From NCBI RefSeq assembly GCF_003443735.1, contig NZ_CP031969.1:7564001-7628000 (forward strand): a DNA stretch of 64,000 nt. The letters are read 5' to 3'. The notes under the pieces were generated by a model. The model saw only the letters and a program-made list of their open reading frames with translations, did no database searches and was not told the DNA's origin. The position numbers and the translations under genes are program-made. The stretch's first letter is position 1. Each line of letters starts with the position of its first letter. This stretch comes from Streptomyces sp. CC0208 (GTDB lineage Bacteria > Actinomycetota > Actinomycetes > Streptomycetales > Streptomycetaceae). Below, in pieces: positions 7,507 to 16,410 of this stretch.

Positions 7507-7539
7507 CACGGGCGTCCGTTGACAGTGACGGCGCCCGTG
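7507..7539 (+). terminator. Stem-loop terminator after the reductase operon
   Basis: CACGGGCG (7507-7514) pairs with CGCCCGTG (7532-7539), with a further 4-bp CCGT/ACGG stem inside, just after the SDR stop. There is no U-tract, as is common in Streptomyces. Confidence 0.65.
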
Positions 7540-7681
7540 TCGACGCACAAAAGCCTCACAAGTGCACTACAGGGTCATCACCGATGAGATGATCAAGCAG
7601 CCTGTGACCGAACCGGTTGAGTGTGCGCACCGCTGCGGTATGTTTTGCCGACTCTCGGCACGGCATTCGAGGAGCAAGCGC

Positions 7682-9262
7682 GTGTTCAAGCGGAACCGAT
7701 ACCTGCCGCCTCTCGCGGCGCTCGTGTCCATATCCACGGTGGCCGGATGCGGTGTGTTCTCCTCGGACTCCTCCGACAGCGGGAAGGCGATCGTCGTGGG
7801 GACCACCAGCGCCCCCGCCACGCTGGACCCGGCGGCCTCCTGGGACAACTCCTGGGAGCTGTTCCGCAACGTCTACCAGACGCTCCTGAACTACTCCCCG
7901 GGCGGGTCCGACCCCGAGCCCGACGCCGCCGAGCGCTGTGAGTTCACGGACGCGTCGAGCACCGTGTACAGCTGCACGCTGCGCGAGGGCCTGAAGTTCT
8001 CCGACGGGCACACCCTGGACGCCAACGCCGTCAAATACTCGATCGACCGCATCAAGAAGATCAACGTCAACGGCGGCCCCGCGGGCCTGCTGGGAACGCT
8101 GTCCCGGGTGCAGGTGAAGGGCGACCGCGAGGTGATCTTCCACCTCAGCCAGCCCGATGCCACCTTCCCCCTGGTGCTCACCACACCGGCCATGTCGATC
8201 GTGGACCCCGAGGAGTACTCCGCGACCTCGATCCGCAAGGACGGGAAGATCAGCGGTTCGGGGCCCTACAGCCTCGACTCCTACCAGGAGGGTGAGAAGG
8301 CCGAGCTGGTCCGCAACGACAACTACAAGGGCATCGCGGACCGCAAGAACAAGGCCGTCACCATCCGCTATTTCAAGCAGTCGGACGAGATGGTCAAGGC
8401 CCTCAAGGACAAAAAGATCTCGGTCGTCTACCGCGGACTCGGCGCCTCCGACACCGTGGACATCGAGGTCAACCAGCAGAAGGAGGGGCTCCAGCTGGTC
8501 GAGAACCCCACCACCGAGATCAGCTACCTGGTGTTCAACCCCCGCGACCCGTGGTCCGCGAAGCCCGCTGTCCGCAAGGCCGTCGCCCAGATCGTCGACC
8601 GCCCGGCGCTCGTGCACTACGTCTACAAGGACACCGTCGAGCCGCTGTACTCCATGGTCCCGGCCGGACTCACCGGCCACACCACCAGCTTCTTCGACGA
8701 CTTCGGCGACCCCAGCGTGGCCAAGGCCAAGAAGCTCCTCAGGGAGGCGGGGATCACCGAGCGCGTCCCGCTGACCCTCTGGTACACCAGCGACCGCTAC
8801 GGCTCGACGACCAAGCCCGCCTTCCAGGAGCTGAAGAAGCAGCTGGAGGCCTCCGGCCTGTTCACGATCACCCTCAAGAGCCGCCCGTGGAAGACCTACG
8901 TCGAGGGCTACCAGAAGGGTGAGTACCCGGTGTTCGGGCGCGGCTGGTTCCCCGACTTCCACGACGCCGACAACTTCATCTCGCCCTTCGTGGGCAAGCA
9001 GAACGCGCTCGGCACCCCGTACGACGCCCCCGAGATCACCGGCAAACTGCTGCCGGAGTCGCGCGCGGAGAGCGACCGCGGGGCCGTGGGGCCGCAGATC
9101 GAGGAAGCGCAGCAGGTCTTCGTGAAAGACGCCCGGCTGGTCCCGCTGTGGCAGGGCAAGCAGTACGTGGCCGCGAACGAGGAGATCGGCGGTCTCGAGA
9201 AGGTCATCGACCCGGCGACCATGATGACGATGTGGGAGCTGTACTGGAAGACCAGCTGGTAG
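7682..9262 (+). CDS. ABC transporter substrate-binding lipoprotein, family 5
   Basis: A 526-aa extracytoplasmic solute-binding protein of the peptide/nickel (family 5) type. It starts at GTG 7682 behind GAGGAG. A short basic n-region and hydrophobic stretch lead to the lipobox VAGC, with lipidation at about Cys23. The body shows family features: the LDPA motif near the start, TLREGLKFSDGHTLDAN (about 100-116) and repeated Trp-rich ligand-pocket segments toward the C-terminus. It should bind oligopeptides or a similar ligand. No permease or ATPase genes flank it, so it is an orphan binding protein that must use a transporter encoded elsewhere. The 190 bases upstream hold no gene. Confidence 0.85.
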   Translation: MFKRNRYLPPLAALVSISTVAGCGVFSSDSSDSGKAIVVGTTSAPATLDPAASWDNSWELFRNVYQTLLNYSPGGSDPEPDAAERCEFTDASSTVYSCTLREGLKFSDGHTLDANAVKYSIDRIKKINVNGGPAGLLGTLSRVQVKGDREVIFHLSQPDATFPLVLTTPAMSIVDPEEYSATSIRKDGKISGSGPYSLDSYQEGEKAELVRNDNYKGIADRKNKAVTIRYFKQSDEMVKALKDKKISVVYRGLGASDTVDIEVNQQKEGLQLVENPTTEISYLVFNPRDPWSAKPAVRKAVAQIVDRPALVHYVYKDTVEPLYSMVPAGLTGHTTSFFDDFGDPSVAKAKKLLREAGITERVPLTLWYTSDRYGSTTKPAFQELKKQLEASGLFTITLKSRPWKTYVEGYQKGEYPVFGRGWFPDFHDADNFISPFVGKQNALGTPYDAPEITGKLLPESRAESDRGAVGPQIEEAQQVFVKDARLVPLWQGKQYVAANEEIGGLEKVIDPATMMTMWELYWKTSW

Positions 9263-9280
9263 GTCCCCTCACGGCAGCGA

Positions 9281-9303
9281 TTGTCAGTGGGCGCCTGTAG
9301 GTT
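9281..9303 (+). promoter_or_regulatory. RecA-NDp/PafBC-type DNA-damage promoter of ung
   Basis: TTGTCAGTGGG, then 6 bases, then TAGGTT. This closely matches the LexA-independent damage-inducible promoter described for Streptomyces and mycobacterial recA (TTGTCAGTGGC-N6-TAGggT). It stands 40 bases upstream of the ung start. Confidence 0.7.
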
Positions 9304-9342
9304 CTGAAGCCTGCAAGTGACCGCACATCGTGAGGAATTGAC

Positions 9343-10026
9343 GTGACCGACACCGCCATGCTGCCCGAGTCCTGGCGCGGGGTTCTGGGCGACGAGCTGC
9401 AGCAGCCCTACTTCAAGGAGCTGACGGAGTTCGTCGAGGACGAGCGGGCGAGGGGTCCCGTCTACCCGCCGCGCGAGGAGGTCTTCGCCGCCCTCGACGC
9501 GACGCCCTACGACCGGGTGAAGGTCCTGATCCTCGGCCAGGACCCGTACCACGGCGAGGGCCAGGGCCACGGCCTGTGCTTCTCGGTCCGTCCCGGTGTC
9601 AAGACCCCGCCCTCCCTCCGCAACATCTACAAGGAGATGAAGGAGGAGCTGGGCCTGGAGATCCCGGACAACGGCTACCTGATGCCCTGGGCCCAGCAGG
9701 GCGTCCTGCTGCTCAACGCGGTGCTCACGGTCCGCTCCGGCGAGGCCAACTCGCACAAGGGCAAGGGCTGGGAGAAGTTCACCGACGCGGTGATCCGCGC
9801 GGTGGCCGAGCGGCCCGACCCGGCGGTCTTCGTCCTGTGGGGCAACTACGCCCAGAAGAAGCTCCCTCTGATCGACGAGAGTCGCCACGTGGTGGTCAAG
9901 GGCGCGCACCCCTCCCCGCTGTCGGCGAAGAAGTTCTTCGGCTCCCGCCCGTTCACCCAGATCAACGAGGCGGTCGCCCAGCAGGGTCACGAGCCGATCG
10001 ACTGGACGATCCCGAACCTCGGCTGA
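9343..10026 (+). CDS. ung: Uracil-DNA glycosylase
   Basis: A 227-aa family-1 UDG that removes uracil from DNA to start base-excision repair. The catalytic water-activating motif GQDPYHG (about 66-72, Asp about 68), the Phe-containing LCFSV uracil pocket, the Asn in LLLNAVLTV, and the leucine-loop HPSPLS (catalytic His) are all present. Length is normal for the family. The start is GTG 9343. The upstream element matches the RecA-independent-of-LexA damage promoter, so induction by DNA damage is likely. The following gene has the same promoter type. Confidence 0.95.
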   Translation: MTDTAMLPESWRGVLGDELQQPYFKELTEFVEDERARGPVYPPREEVFAALDATPYDRVKVLILGQDPYHGEGQGHGLCFSVRPGVKTPPSLRNIYKEMKEELGLEIPDNGYLMPWAQQGVLLLNAVLTVRSGEANSHKGKGWEKFTDAVIRAVAERPDPAVFVLWGNYAQKKLPLIDESRHVVVKGAHPSPLSAKKFFGSRPFTQINEAVAQQGHEPIDWTIPNLG

Positions 10027-10043
10027 CCCCGCACACCGGGCCG

Positions 10044-10094
10044 GTCCGCACCGACCGGTCCCGGTCCCGCCTGACCGGGATTGTCGGTGCGGAC
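10044..10094. terminator. Large stem-loop between ung and the next gene
   Basis: Perfect 12-base arms, GTCCGCACCGAC (10044-10055) and GTCGGTGCGGAC (10083-10094), enclose an inner CCGGTC/GACCGG stem. It begins 17 bases after the ung stop and could terminate ung. Its right arm overlaps the promoter element of the following gene, so termination and initiation may be coupled. Confidence 0.55.
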
Positions 10095-10103
10095 GGCTAG
10101 CGT
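10081..10103 (+). promoter_or_regulatory. RecA-NDp/PafBC-like promoter of the TPR-like gene
   Basis: TTGTCGGTG, then 8 bases, then TAGCGT: the same spacing as the element upstream of ung (TGTC[A/G]G, 10 bases, TAnnnT). The next gene starts at 10147 after a GGAGG site. Confidence 0.6.
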
Positions 10104-10146
10104 CGGGAAGGACAGCGACGACAGCCGACCAGGGCCTGGAGGACGA

Positions 10147-10668
10147 GTGACGGAGCGACAGGAGCAGACGGCGCCGGATGCCGTGATGACACGGATCGGG
10201 CAGGTCGTCATGCTGTGCCACGCGGGGGACCGCGAGGAGGCCCGGCACCGCTTCCTGGAGCTGTGGGCGGAGATCGGCGAGGACGGCGACCCGCTGCACC
10301 GCTGCACCCTGGCCCACTTCATGGCCGACGCCCAGGACGACCCCTGCGACGAACTCGCCTGGGACCTCAGGGCGTTGACGGCCGCCGAGGAACTCACCGA
10401 CGACCGGCCGGCCCGGCACGAGAGCGCGATCGCCGTACGCGCCCTGTATCCCTCGCTGCACCTCAACCTGGCCGCCGACTATGTGCGGCTCGCCCGCGCG
10501 GACGCCGCCCGCACCCATCTGCGCCGGGCCCGCAGGGCGGCGGAGGCCCTGGGGGAGGACAACTACAGCGACGGGGTGCGGGCGGCGATCAGCAGACTGG
10601 AGCTGCGGCTCGGTGACGGAGGATCCACCGGCGACGGAAGGTGGGGGCCGCCGCGGCAGCGGCCCTGA
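10147..10668 (+). CDS. Tetratricopeptide-like cytoplasmic protein of unknown function
   Basis: A 173-aa soluble protein made of amphipathic helices with an Ala/Leu/Arg pattern like tetratricopeptide repeats (for example LAADYVRLARADAARTHLRR). There is no signal peptide or membrane segment. The start is GTG 10147 with GGAGG six bases away; an upstream in-frame ATG would run through the promoter. I do not recognise a catalytic motif. Its promoter carries the same damage-type element as ung, suggesting a role in, or induction during, DNA repair; this is inference. The low-complexity C-terminal tail (from about 160) is probably disordered. Confidence 0.65.
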   Translation: MTERQEQTAPDAVMTRIGQVVMLCHAGDREEARHRFLELWAEIGEDGDPLHRCTLAHFMADAQDDPCDELAWDLRALTAAEELTDDRPARHESAIAVRALYPSLHLNLAADYVRLARADAARTHLRRARRAAEALGEDNYSDGVRAAISRLELRLGDGGSTGDGRWGPPRQRP

Positions 10669-10680
10669 GCCCTGGGGGCC

Positions 10681-11229
10681 TCAACGCCCGTAGGTCTGGT
10701 CACAGATGACCGACTCGGGGCTGCCCTCCTGCCAGCGGCCGTACTTCCTGCCCAGCGCACAGACGTCCTTCGGGCCCCGGGGAACCGACTTGGGGACCGA
10801 CTTGGCCACGTCCGGGATCTCGACGCGCGGCTTGCGGTGGTGCGGGACGTCCGGGTGCCACGGCTCCGGACGGGCCGGGCGCGCGGGGCCCTCCGGGTGC
10901 GCCGGATGCGCGTGCGCCGGGGGTCGGTGCTGCGGCTGCGCGGGGGCCCCGGCGGTCCCCGGAGCCCGGTCGCGGGGCGCGGTTCCCCCCGGCTTCGAGG
11001 ACGGGGACGGGTCGATCATGGACAGCGCCTCCTGGGCCGGGGCCTGCACGATCTGCGGCTCCGCCTGACCTTCCGGACGGGCGTCCCCCGCTCCCGGCAG
11101 CTGCGACGGTGCTGTCGTCGGCGGCCCGGACACGGGTGGACGCTGGACCGTCACACAGCCGGTGAGAGCCGAGACAGCCACGGTGACCAGGAGCGTTGCG
11201 GTAGTCGTGGTTCGATGCACCCGCGTCAC
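10681..11229 (-). CDS. Small Pro-rich lipoprotein
   Basis: A 182-aa protein whose N-terminus is a lipoprotein signal: a basic start, a hydrophobic stretch and the lipobox LTGC (Cys about 25). It continues with a long Pro/Ala/His-rich low-complexity region (about 35-135) suited to spanning the cell wall. The C-terminal domain of about 35 residues has two Cys (in VCALGRKYGRW and VICDQTYGR) that could form a disulfide. The function is unknown; similar short C-terminal domains are common in Streptomyces exported proteins. It converges with the TPR-like gene, with 12 bases between stops. Confidence 0.7.
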   Translation of the reverse strand: MTRVHRTTTTATLLVTVAVSALTGCVTVQRPPVSGPPTTAPSQLPGAGDARPEGQAEPQIVQAPAQEALSMIDPSPSSKPGGTAPRDRAPGTAGAPAQPQHRPPAHAHPAHPEGPARPARPEPWHPDVPHHRKPRVEIPDVAKSVPKSVPRGPKDVCALGRKYGRWQEGSPESVICDQTYGR

Positions 11230-11332
11230 TCTGCTGGGTCGGGCGACCTAGGCGACAGTGGACAAGCGGAGGTTGCCCCGCACGGGTGATCTCCGTCCCC
11301 GTACGGCGTGCTGAGACCGCCCGGTGCTGACG

Positions 11333-11845
11333 TCAGTCGCCGGCGGCGCCGTCGATGCGCTCACGGAGCAGATCGGCGTGGCCGTTGTGGCGGGCGTACT
11401 CCTCGATCATGTGGGTGTAGAGCCAGCGCAGGTTGTACCGCTCACCGGTGCGGCGGTGCTTGCCCACGGTGATGTCGTCCAGGCCGAAACGGGCCGTGTT
11501 CTCCCGGGCCTTGGCGATCTCGGCCTGCCAGGTGCCGTACGCCTCCTGCCAGGTGTCGGCCTCGGTGGTACGGAAGTCGCCGTCCAGATCGTCCTCGCTG
11601 TAGAAGATCGGCCCGGCGTCCTCGTCGGCCAGGACCCGGCGGAACCAGCTGCGCTCCACCTCCGCCATGTGCCGCACCAGCCCCATCAGGGAGAGCATGG
11701 ACGGCTCCACCGAGGCGGTCCTGAGCTGGGCGTCGGTCAGACCCTCGCACTTCCAGGCCAGCGTCTGCCGGTGGTAGTCCAGCCAGCCCTCCAGCATGGT
11801 GCGTTCGTCGGCAGTGGTCGAGGGTTCGGTGCGCTGAGTCGTCAT
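11333..11845 (-). CDS. DinB-family protein (DUF664)
   Basis: A 170-aa four-helix-bundle protein of the DinB/DUF664 type. Metal-ligand histidines expected for the fold are visible in LVRHMAEVE (about 56-64) and in MIEEYARHNGHADLLRE near the C-terminus (HxxH arrangement). The N-terminal TMLEGWLDYHRQTLAWKCEGL is typical of the Streptomyces DUF664 group. Members include thiol-dependent S-transferases acting with mycothiol, but the substrate is unknown here. A paralogue lies in the accessory region at 19041-19556. It is divergently transcribed from the Gfo/Idh gene. Confidence 0.8.
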   Translation of the reverse strand: MTTQRTEPSTTADERTMLEGWLDYHRQTLAWKCEGLTDAQLRTASVEPSMLSLMGLVRHMAEVERSWFRRVLADEDAGPIFYSEDDLDGDFRTTEADTWQEAYGTWQAEIAKARENTARFGLDDITVGKHRRTGERYNLRWLYTHMIEEYARHNGHADLLRERIDGAAGD

Positions 11846-11965
11846 ACTCGCATCCTTACCCAGCTCACCCCCGACCACCAGCGAATTCCCGGTCGCCGGC
11901 CGGGGCCCCGCGCCGCCGCCGTATGCTTCCGGCAAGGCCCTGGCCAGACAACTGGAGGAGTCCAC

Positions 11966-12871
11966 GTGAAGGTCGGCTGCATCGGACTCGGTGACATCGC
12001 GCAGAAGGCGTATCTGCCGGTGCTCGGCGGTCGGCCCGGCGTCGAACTGCATGTGCAGACGCGGACCCCGGCGACGCTGACCCGGGTCGCCGACGGGCTC
12101 CACCTGCCCGAGGGGCAACGGCACCGGGACCTCGACTCGCTGCTCGCCCAGGGCCTCGACGCCGCCTTCGTGCACGCGCCGACGAGCGTGCACCCCGAGA
12201 TCGTCGCGCGGTTGCTGGAGGCGGGCGTACCGACGTACGTCGACAAGCCGCTCGCGTACGAACTCGCCGACTCCGAACGGCTGGTGGCGCTCGCCGAGCA
12301 GCAGAACGTGAGCCTGGCCGTCGGCTTCAACCGGCGGTTCGCCCCCGGGTACGCGCAATGCGCCGAGCATCCGCGCGAGCTGATCCTCATGCAGAAGAAC
12401 CGGATCGGGCTCCCGGAGGAGCCGCGCGCGATGATCCTCGACGACTTCATCCACGTCGTCGACACCCTGCGGTTCCTGGTGCCGGGGGCGGTCGACGACG
12501 TGACGGTACGCGCGCGCGTGGAGGACGGCCTGCTGCATCACGTCGTGCTCCAGCTCGCGGGGGAGGGCTTCACCGCGCTCGGGGTGATGAACCGGCTCAG
12601 CGGCTCGGCCGAGGAGATCCTGGAGGTGTCCGGGCAGGACACCAAGCGGCAGGTCCTCAACCTCGCCGAGGTGATCGACCACAAGGGCCAGCCGACCGTG
12701 CGGCGCCGCGGCGACTGGGTGCCGGTGGCCCGGCAGCGCGGCATCGAGCAGGCGGTGCTCGCCTTCCTCGACGCCGTGCGCGCGGGAAAGGTGCTCAGCG
12801 CCCGGGACGCGCTGGCGACCCATGAGCTGTGCGAGCGGGTGGTACGCGCGGTGCAGGAGCGGGCCGCCTGA
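11966..12871 (+). CDS. Gfo/Idh/MocA-family oxidoreductase
   Basis: A 301-aa NAD(P)-dependent sugar-type dehydrogenase. The Rossmann motif is GCIGLGDIAQKAYLP (about 4-18) and the family EKP motif appears as DKPLAYE (about 99). The predicted catalytic DDFIHVVDTLRF (His about 165) is present. The start is GTG 11966 with TGGAGGAG upstream. It is shorter than most family members (usually 330-380 aa), mainly in the C-terminal sheet domain. It converges with lnt and their coding ends overlap by 77 bases. The substrate is unknown. Confidence 0.8.
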   Translation: MKVGCIGLGDIAQKAYLPVLGGRPGVELHVQTRTPATLTRVADGLHLPEGQRHRDLDSLLAQGLDAAFVHAPTSVHPEIVARLLEAGVPTYVDKPLAYELADSERLVALAEQQNVSLAVGFNRRFAPGYAQCAEHPRELILMQKNRIGLPEEPRAMILDDFIHVVDTLRFLVPGAVDDVTVRARVEDGLLHHVVLQLAGEGFTALGVMNRLSGSAEEILEVSGQDTKRQVLNLAEVIDHKGQPTVRRRGDWVPVARQRGIEQAVLAFLDAVRAGKVLSARDALATHELCERVVRAVQERAA

Positions 12872-14354
12872 ACCGCCCGGCCAGTTGGAGGGCGCCCCAC
12901 ACGGCGAGGACCAGCAGTGCCGCGTGCACCGGCCAGTCGCCGAAGCGGACGTACGGCGTCGTCCCGGTGGCCAGCGGTACGTCGTACACGCGCGCGGTGC
13001 TGGCATCGGTGCCGACCCACGGTCCGACGCGCTGTCCGCTCGCGTCGTAGACGGCGGAGACCCCGGTCAGGGTCGAGTGCACCATCGGGCGGCCCGTCTC
13101 GGCGGCGCGCAGGGCGGCCAGCGAGGCGTGCTGCTCGGGGGCCCAGCTCTGCTGGAAGGACGAGGTCGCCGACTGGGCGATCAGCAACTGGGCGCCGTTC
13201 TCGGCGAGATGGCGGCTCATGTCGGGGAACGCCGACTCGAAGCACACCATCGGACCGACCTTCAGCCCGTGGCCCACGTTCATCACGACCTGCTCGGAGC
13301 CGTGCCTGCGGTTCTCGGCCGCCGCCTTGCCGACCGAGGTGACCCAGCCGAGCAGCGAGCGGGCCGGGATGTACTCGCCGAAGGGGACCAGGCGCATCTT
13401 GTCGTAGCGGTCGCCGGTGAGGCCGTCCGGACCGACCAGGACCGAACTCTTGTAGATGCCGGGCTTGTCGGAGCGGCGGGCATCCACGTTGACGAGGATG
13501 TCGGCGCCGGTCTCCTCGGAGAGCGCCGCGATCCGCTTCGACAGGTCGGGCCGGTCCCCGAGGTCGAAACCGACGCTGCTCTCGCCCCAGACGATCAGGT
13601 CGACGTCCTGCCCCGCGAGGTCGCGGGTCAGCTGCTCCTCGCGGGCGAAGCGCCGGTCGGGGCCGTCGATGACACCGGGCTGGACGACGGCGATGCGGGT
13701 GCCGCCGCCCGTGTCGGGACGCGGCGACCACATCCAGGCTGCCGAGGTCACGGCAGCGGTGGCGACCAGGCCCGCCACCGCGGGGACCCGGGACTCGCGG
13801 ACCGTCACCAGCACGGCGAACGACACATTGACGGCCACGATCAGGAAGCTGATCAGCCACACCCCGCCCACCGAAGCCAGCCGCAGGGCCGGCGCGACCT
13901 CCCACTGGCTGGCCCCGAGCACGCCCCAGGGGCCGCCGAGCCCCTGCCAGGAACGGACGAGCTCGATGCCGAGCCAGCCCGACGGCAGTACGGCCAGGGC
14001 GGCGGCGATCCGGCCGCGCGAGGGAGTTCCGGCCAGGAAGTGCCGGACGAGCGCGCCCCACGGGGCCCACAGCGCGCCGAGCAAGGCGCCGATGACGAAG
14101 ATGAACACGCTCAGGCTCGGCAGCAGCCAGTGGTGCATTCCCACCATGAACCCGAAACCGCCGGCCCAGCCGTCGTACGCCGCTCGTTTCGCCGTCGGAG
14201 CCGAGCGGATCAGCGCGATCCAGGGGACGAGGGCGACGTAGGCGAGCCACCACAGGGACGGTGCCGGGAACGCGAGGACGGGGAGGGCGCCTGCCAGCAC
14301 CGCGACGGTCGAGCGCCGCCACGGGGAGGCAAGCCAGTGGCCGGACAGGTTCAT
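12795..14354 (-). CDS. lnt: Apolipoprotein N-acyltransferase
   Basis: A 519-aa membrane enzyme that adds the third acyl chain to lipoproteins. Several N-terminal transmembrane helices (about 15-230) are followed by the periplasmic nitrilase-like domain (about 240-470) and a last TM helix (about 480-495). The catalytic triad is visible: Glu in VWGESSVGF, Lys in YDKMRLVPFGE and Cys in VCFESAFP. ATG 14354 has GGAGG at good spacing. The tail after the last helix is Pro/Arg-rich. Streptomyces usually carry two Lnt paralogues; which one this is cannot be told. Its 3' end overlaps the Gfo/Idh gene. Confidence 0.9.
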   Translation of the reverse strand: MNLSGHWLASPWRRSTVAVLAGALPVLAFPAPSLWWLAYVALVPWIALIRSAPTAKRAAYDGWAGGFGFMVGMHHWLLPSLSVFIFVIGALLGALWAPWGALVRHFLAGTPSRGRIAAALAVLPSGWLGIELVRSWQGLGGPWGVLGASQWEVAPALRLASVGGVWLISFLIVAVNVSFAVLVTVRESRVPAVAGLVATAAVTSAAWMWSPRPDTGGGTRIAVVQPGVIDGPDRRFAREEQLTRDLAGQDVDLIVWGESSVGFDLGDRPDLSKRIAALSEETGADILVNVDARRSDKPGIYKSSVLVGPDGLTGDRYDKMRLVPFGEYIPARSLLGWVTSVGKAAAENRRHGSEQVVMNVGHGLKVGPMVCFESAFPDMSRHLAENGAQLLIAQSATSSFQQSWAPEQHASLAALRAAETGRPMVHSTLTGVSAVYDASGQRVGPWVGTDASTARVYDVPLATGTTPYVRFGDWPVHAALLVLAVWGALQLAGRFRRPAPAPRVPPARTAHGSPARPGR

Positions 14355-14419
14355 ACGGCACCTCCTACCCCGTGCGGGTGACCAGTGTGCGTGTGGTTGA
14401 CCACCCCGAGGGTGCCGGC

Positions 14420-14920
14420 TCAGTTGATCACAGGTGTGGGCCGGGGGTCCGGCAGACGCCGCCACTTCTCCCGCACGACGACCTCGCGCAGCCGCCAGCC
14501 GTCGTCCGTGCGCAGCAGGGCGAAGGCGTAGCGGCCGCCGCAGACGAAGTCGGGGGCGGTGGAGGGGGCGTCGTCGGCGAGGCGCATGGGGTTGATGTAG
14601 TCGGCCTGGACGTGGGCCGTGTCGCCGGTGTCCTGGTCCAGGGTGTCGAACCGGACGCGGCGGTTGACGATCAGGTGCTGGCGCATCGAGAACAGCCGCA
14701 GGCTCTCCGCGAGCCAGGCGGCGACGTGGTGCGCGTCCCCCTCGATCCCGCCCGCGGAGCGGTAGTCGGCCCGGCCGTCCGAGGTGAACAGTCCCCGGTA
14801 CGCCTCCCAGTCGCCGTCGTCGACGGCCACGGCGTAATCGGTGACGAGTGCGTCCACGGTCAGCCGGTCCATCACGGTCGCGAGCTCCACACGCTGCGTC
14901 ATCGGCTCAGTGTTGGGCAT
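14420..14920 (-). CDS. SnoaL-like (NTF2-fold) protein
   Basis: A 166-aa protein with the SnoaL/ketosteroid-isomerase-like cone fold pattern: an N-terminal helix (LTVDALVTDYAVAVDDGDWEAYRGLF), a central TSDGRADYRS segment and a C-terminal strand DGWRLREVVVREKW. These proteins are small enzymes or binding proteins, often tied to polyketide or aromatic metabolism. It lies between lnt and an FAD monooxygenase on the same strand, 87 bases downstream of the latter, so it may serve the same aromatic pathway. Starts at 14920 and 14902 are both possible; neither has a clear ribosome site. Confidence 0.7.
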   Translation of the reverse strand: MPNTEPMTQRVELATVMDRLTVDALVTDYAVAVDDGDWEAYRGLFTSDGRADYRSAGGIEGDAHHVAAWLAESLRLFSMRQHLIVNRRVRFDTLDQDTGDTAHVQADYINPMRLADDAPSTAPDFVCGGRYAFALLRTDDGWRLREVVVREKWRRLPDPRPTPVIN

Positions 14921-15007
14921 GCGGCGAGCCGAGCCAAGGGGCGTGCGGGGACATTCGGAGGGCGGGGTGGGGGACGAGCGGGACGGCCGGTCGGCGGGGG
15001 CGGCCGG

Positions 15008-16180
15008 TCAGCCCTCGGCCAGGACGTCGAGGGGCCAGGCGGTCGAGTGGGGGCCGAACCTGTTCTTGGCCGCGAGGGCGACCATGCGGGCGTTGCGGGC
15101 TTCGGCCTCGGGGCCGTCCGGCACGTGGTAGTCGTCGCCGGCGCGGGCGGAGCTCGCCTGCACGGTCGTGGCCGCCGGGGCCCGCCTGCGGACGTACCGG
15201 TCCAGCGCGTCGGGCACCTCGTCCGGTGCCGTGTCGGTCAGGCAGTCGCCGAGGACGGCCGCGTCCATGACGGCCTGGGCCGCGCCCTGGGCCTGGAAGG
15301 GCACCATGGCGTGGGCGCTGTCCCCGAGGAGCGTGACCCGGCCGAGGTTCCAGCGCGCGAGCGGGGCGCGCGTGTGGATGCCGTAGCGGAACACCTGGCC
15401 CGCGCGGTCGAGGACGGTCAGCAGCCGGGGATCCCACCCGGCGAAGGTGCGCAGCTGCTCACCGGGTTCCGCCCGCGCGGTCCACGACTCCTGGGCCGCC
15501 CGGTCCGTCACGAACACGGCCACCATGTTGAGGAGTTCGCCGCCGCGCAGCCAGTAGTGGACGACGTGGCGGTCCGGGCCGAGCCAGCCGGCGTACTCCG
15601 GGAGGTCCAGGTCGGCGACCTCGGCGGCGGGGAGGAGGGCCCGGTAGGCGGCGGTGTGGGAGAACACCGCCTCGTCCGCGCCGAAGAGCCACTGGCGGGC
15701 CGCGGAGCGGATGCCGTCGGCGGCCACGACGAGGTCGGCGTCCAGACGTTCGCCGCTCGCCGTGGTCACATGGGCCGCCTTGTCGTCTTGGTCGATCCCC
15801 ACGACGGCGGTGGCCAGGCGCAGCGCATCGGGCGGTACGGCGGCCACCAGGGCGCGTTGGAGATCGGCCCGGTGGATCTGGAGGTACGGCGCCCCGAACT
15901 CCTCCTCCGCCTCCCGGCCGATGACGTAGCGGCAGATCTCGGAGCCGTCGGACCAGGTGCGGAAGCTGATGTGGTCCGGGCGCGTGGAGTGTTCGGCGAC
16001 GGTGTCGAGCAGTCCCAGACGGCGCAGTACGCGGGTGGCGTTGGGGGCGAGCTGGATGCCGGCGCCGACCTCGGTGAGCCGCCGCGACTGCTCGACGAGG
16101 GTCACGTCATGGCCGGCCCGGCGCAGGCTCAGCGTCGCGGTCAGTCCGCCGATGCCCGCGCCCACGACGATCGCTCTCAT
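15008..16180 (-). CDS. FAD-dependent aromatic monooxygenase (salicylate-hydroxylase-like)
   Basis: A 390-aa class A flavoprotein monooxygenase. The FAD motif VGAGIGG is at about residues 6-12, the NADPH/FAD DG motif in VAADGIRSAAR at about 154-164, and the GD motif in LLGDSAHAMVPFQAQG at about 285-300. The overall pattern matches salicylate 1-hydroxylase and 3-hydroxybenzoate 6-hydroxylase relatives. It should hydroxylate a phenolic acid using NAD(P)H and O2; the exact substrate is unresolved. It is followed on the same strand by a SnoaL-like gene and lnt, and it precedes them after a 59-aa protein gene. Confidence 0.85.
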   Translation of the reverse strand: MRAIVVGAGIGGLTATLSLRRAGHDVTLVEQSRRLTEVGAGIQLAPNATRVLRRLGLLDTVAEHSTRPDHISFRTWSDGSEICRYVIGREAEEEFGAPYLQIHRADLQRALVAAVPPDALRLATAVVGIDQDDKAAHVTTASGERLDADLVVAADGIRSAARQWLFGADEAVFSHTAAYRALLPAAEVADLDLPEYAGWLGPDRHVVHYWLRGGELLNMVAVFVTDRAAQESWTARAEPGEQLRTFAGWDPRLLTVLDRAGQVFRYGIHTRAPLARWNLGRVTLLGDSAHAMVPFQAQGAAQAVMDAAVLGDCLTDTAPDEVPDALDRYVRRRAPAATTVQASSARAGDDYHVPDGPEAEARNARMVALAAKNRFGPHSTAWPLDVLAEG

Positions 16181-16223
16181 GGCATGTCCTCACTTCGAGG
16201 GATGTGCCTTCTTCTTGGGAAGT

Positions 16224-16403
16224 TCAGGCCGCCTTGATGACGTCACCGCGGATCGCGGCCGCCCACTCGACCACCAACAGCTCGTACTCCGCGCGCTCCT
16301 GGGAGGACAGGGTGCCGCCGGCGCGCATCCACAGCGCCCGGATCTGCTCGTTCACCTCGGAGGCGGAGCGCACGGAACCAGGGGTCAGGGAATCGGGGGA
16401 CAT
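16224..16403 (-). CDS. Conserved 59-aa protein under a damage-type promoter
   Basis: A short, soluble, mostly helical protein (for example EVNEQIRALWMRAGGTLSSQ followed by ERAEYELLVVEWAAA). It has a charged N-terminus and no signal. The start ATG 16403 is chosen because a TAGGCT hexamer sits seven bases upstream with no Shine-Dalgarno, a leaderless arrangement; the upstream element also fits the TGTCAG-N10-TAnnnT DNA-damage promoter pattern. I have seen similar small proteins in other Streptomyces genomes but no function is known. It borders the left end of the uppP-integrated element. Confidence 0.65.
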   Translation of the reverse strand: MSPDSLTPGSVRSASEVNEQIRALWMRAGGTLSSQERAEYELLVVEWAAAIRGDVIKAA

Positions 16404-16410
16404 GCGTACA

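Noticed and set aside
5947..7548. A 533-codon minus-strand frame over both SDR genes.
   Set aside because: Low-complexity Gly/Arg/Val composition and complete overlap with two well-supported reductases.
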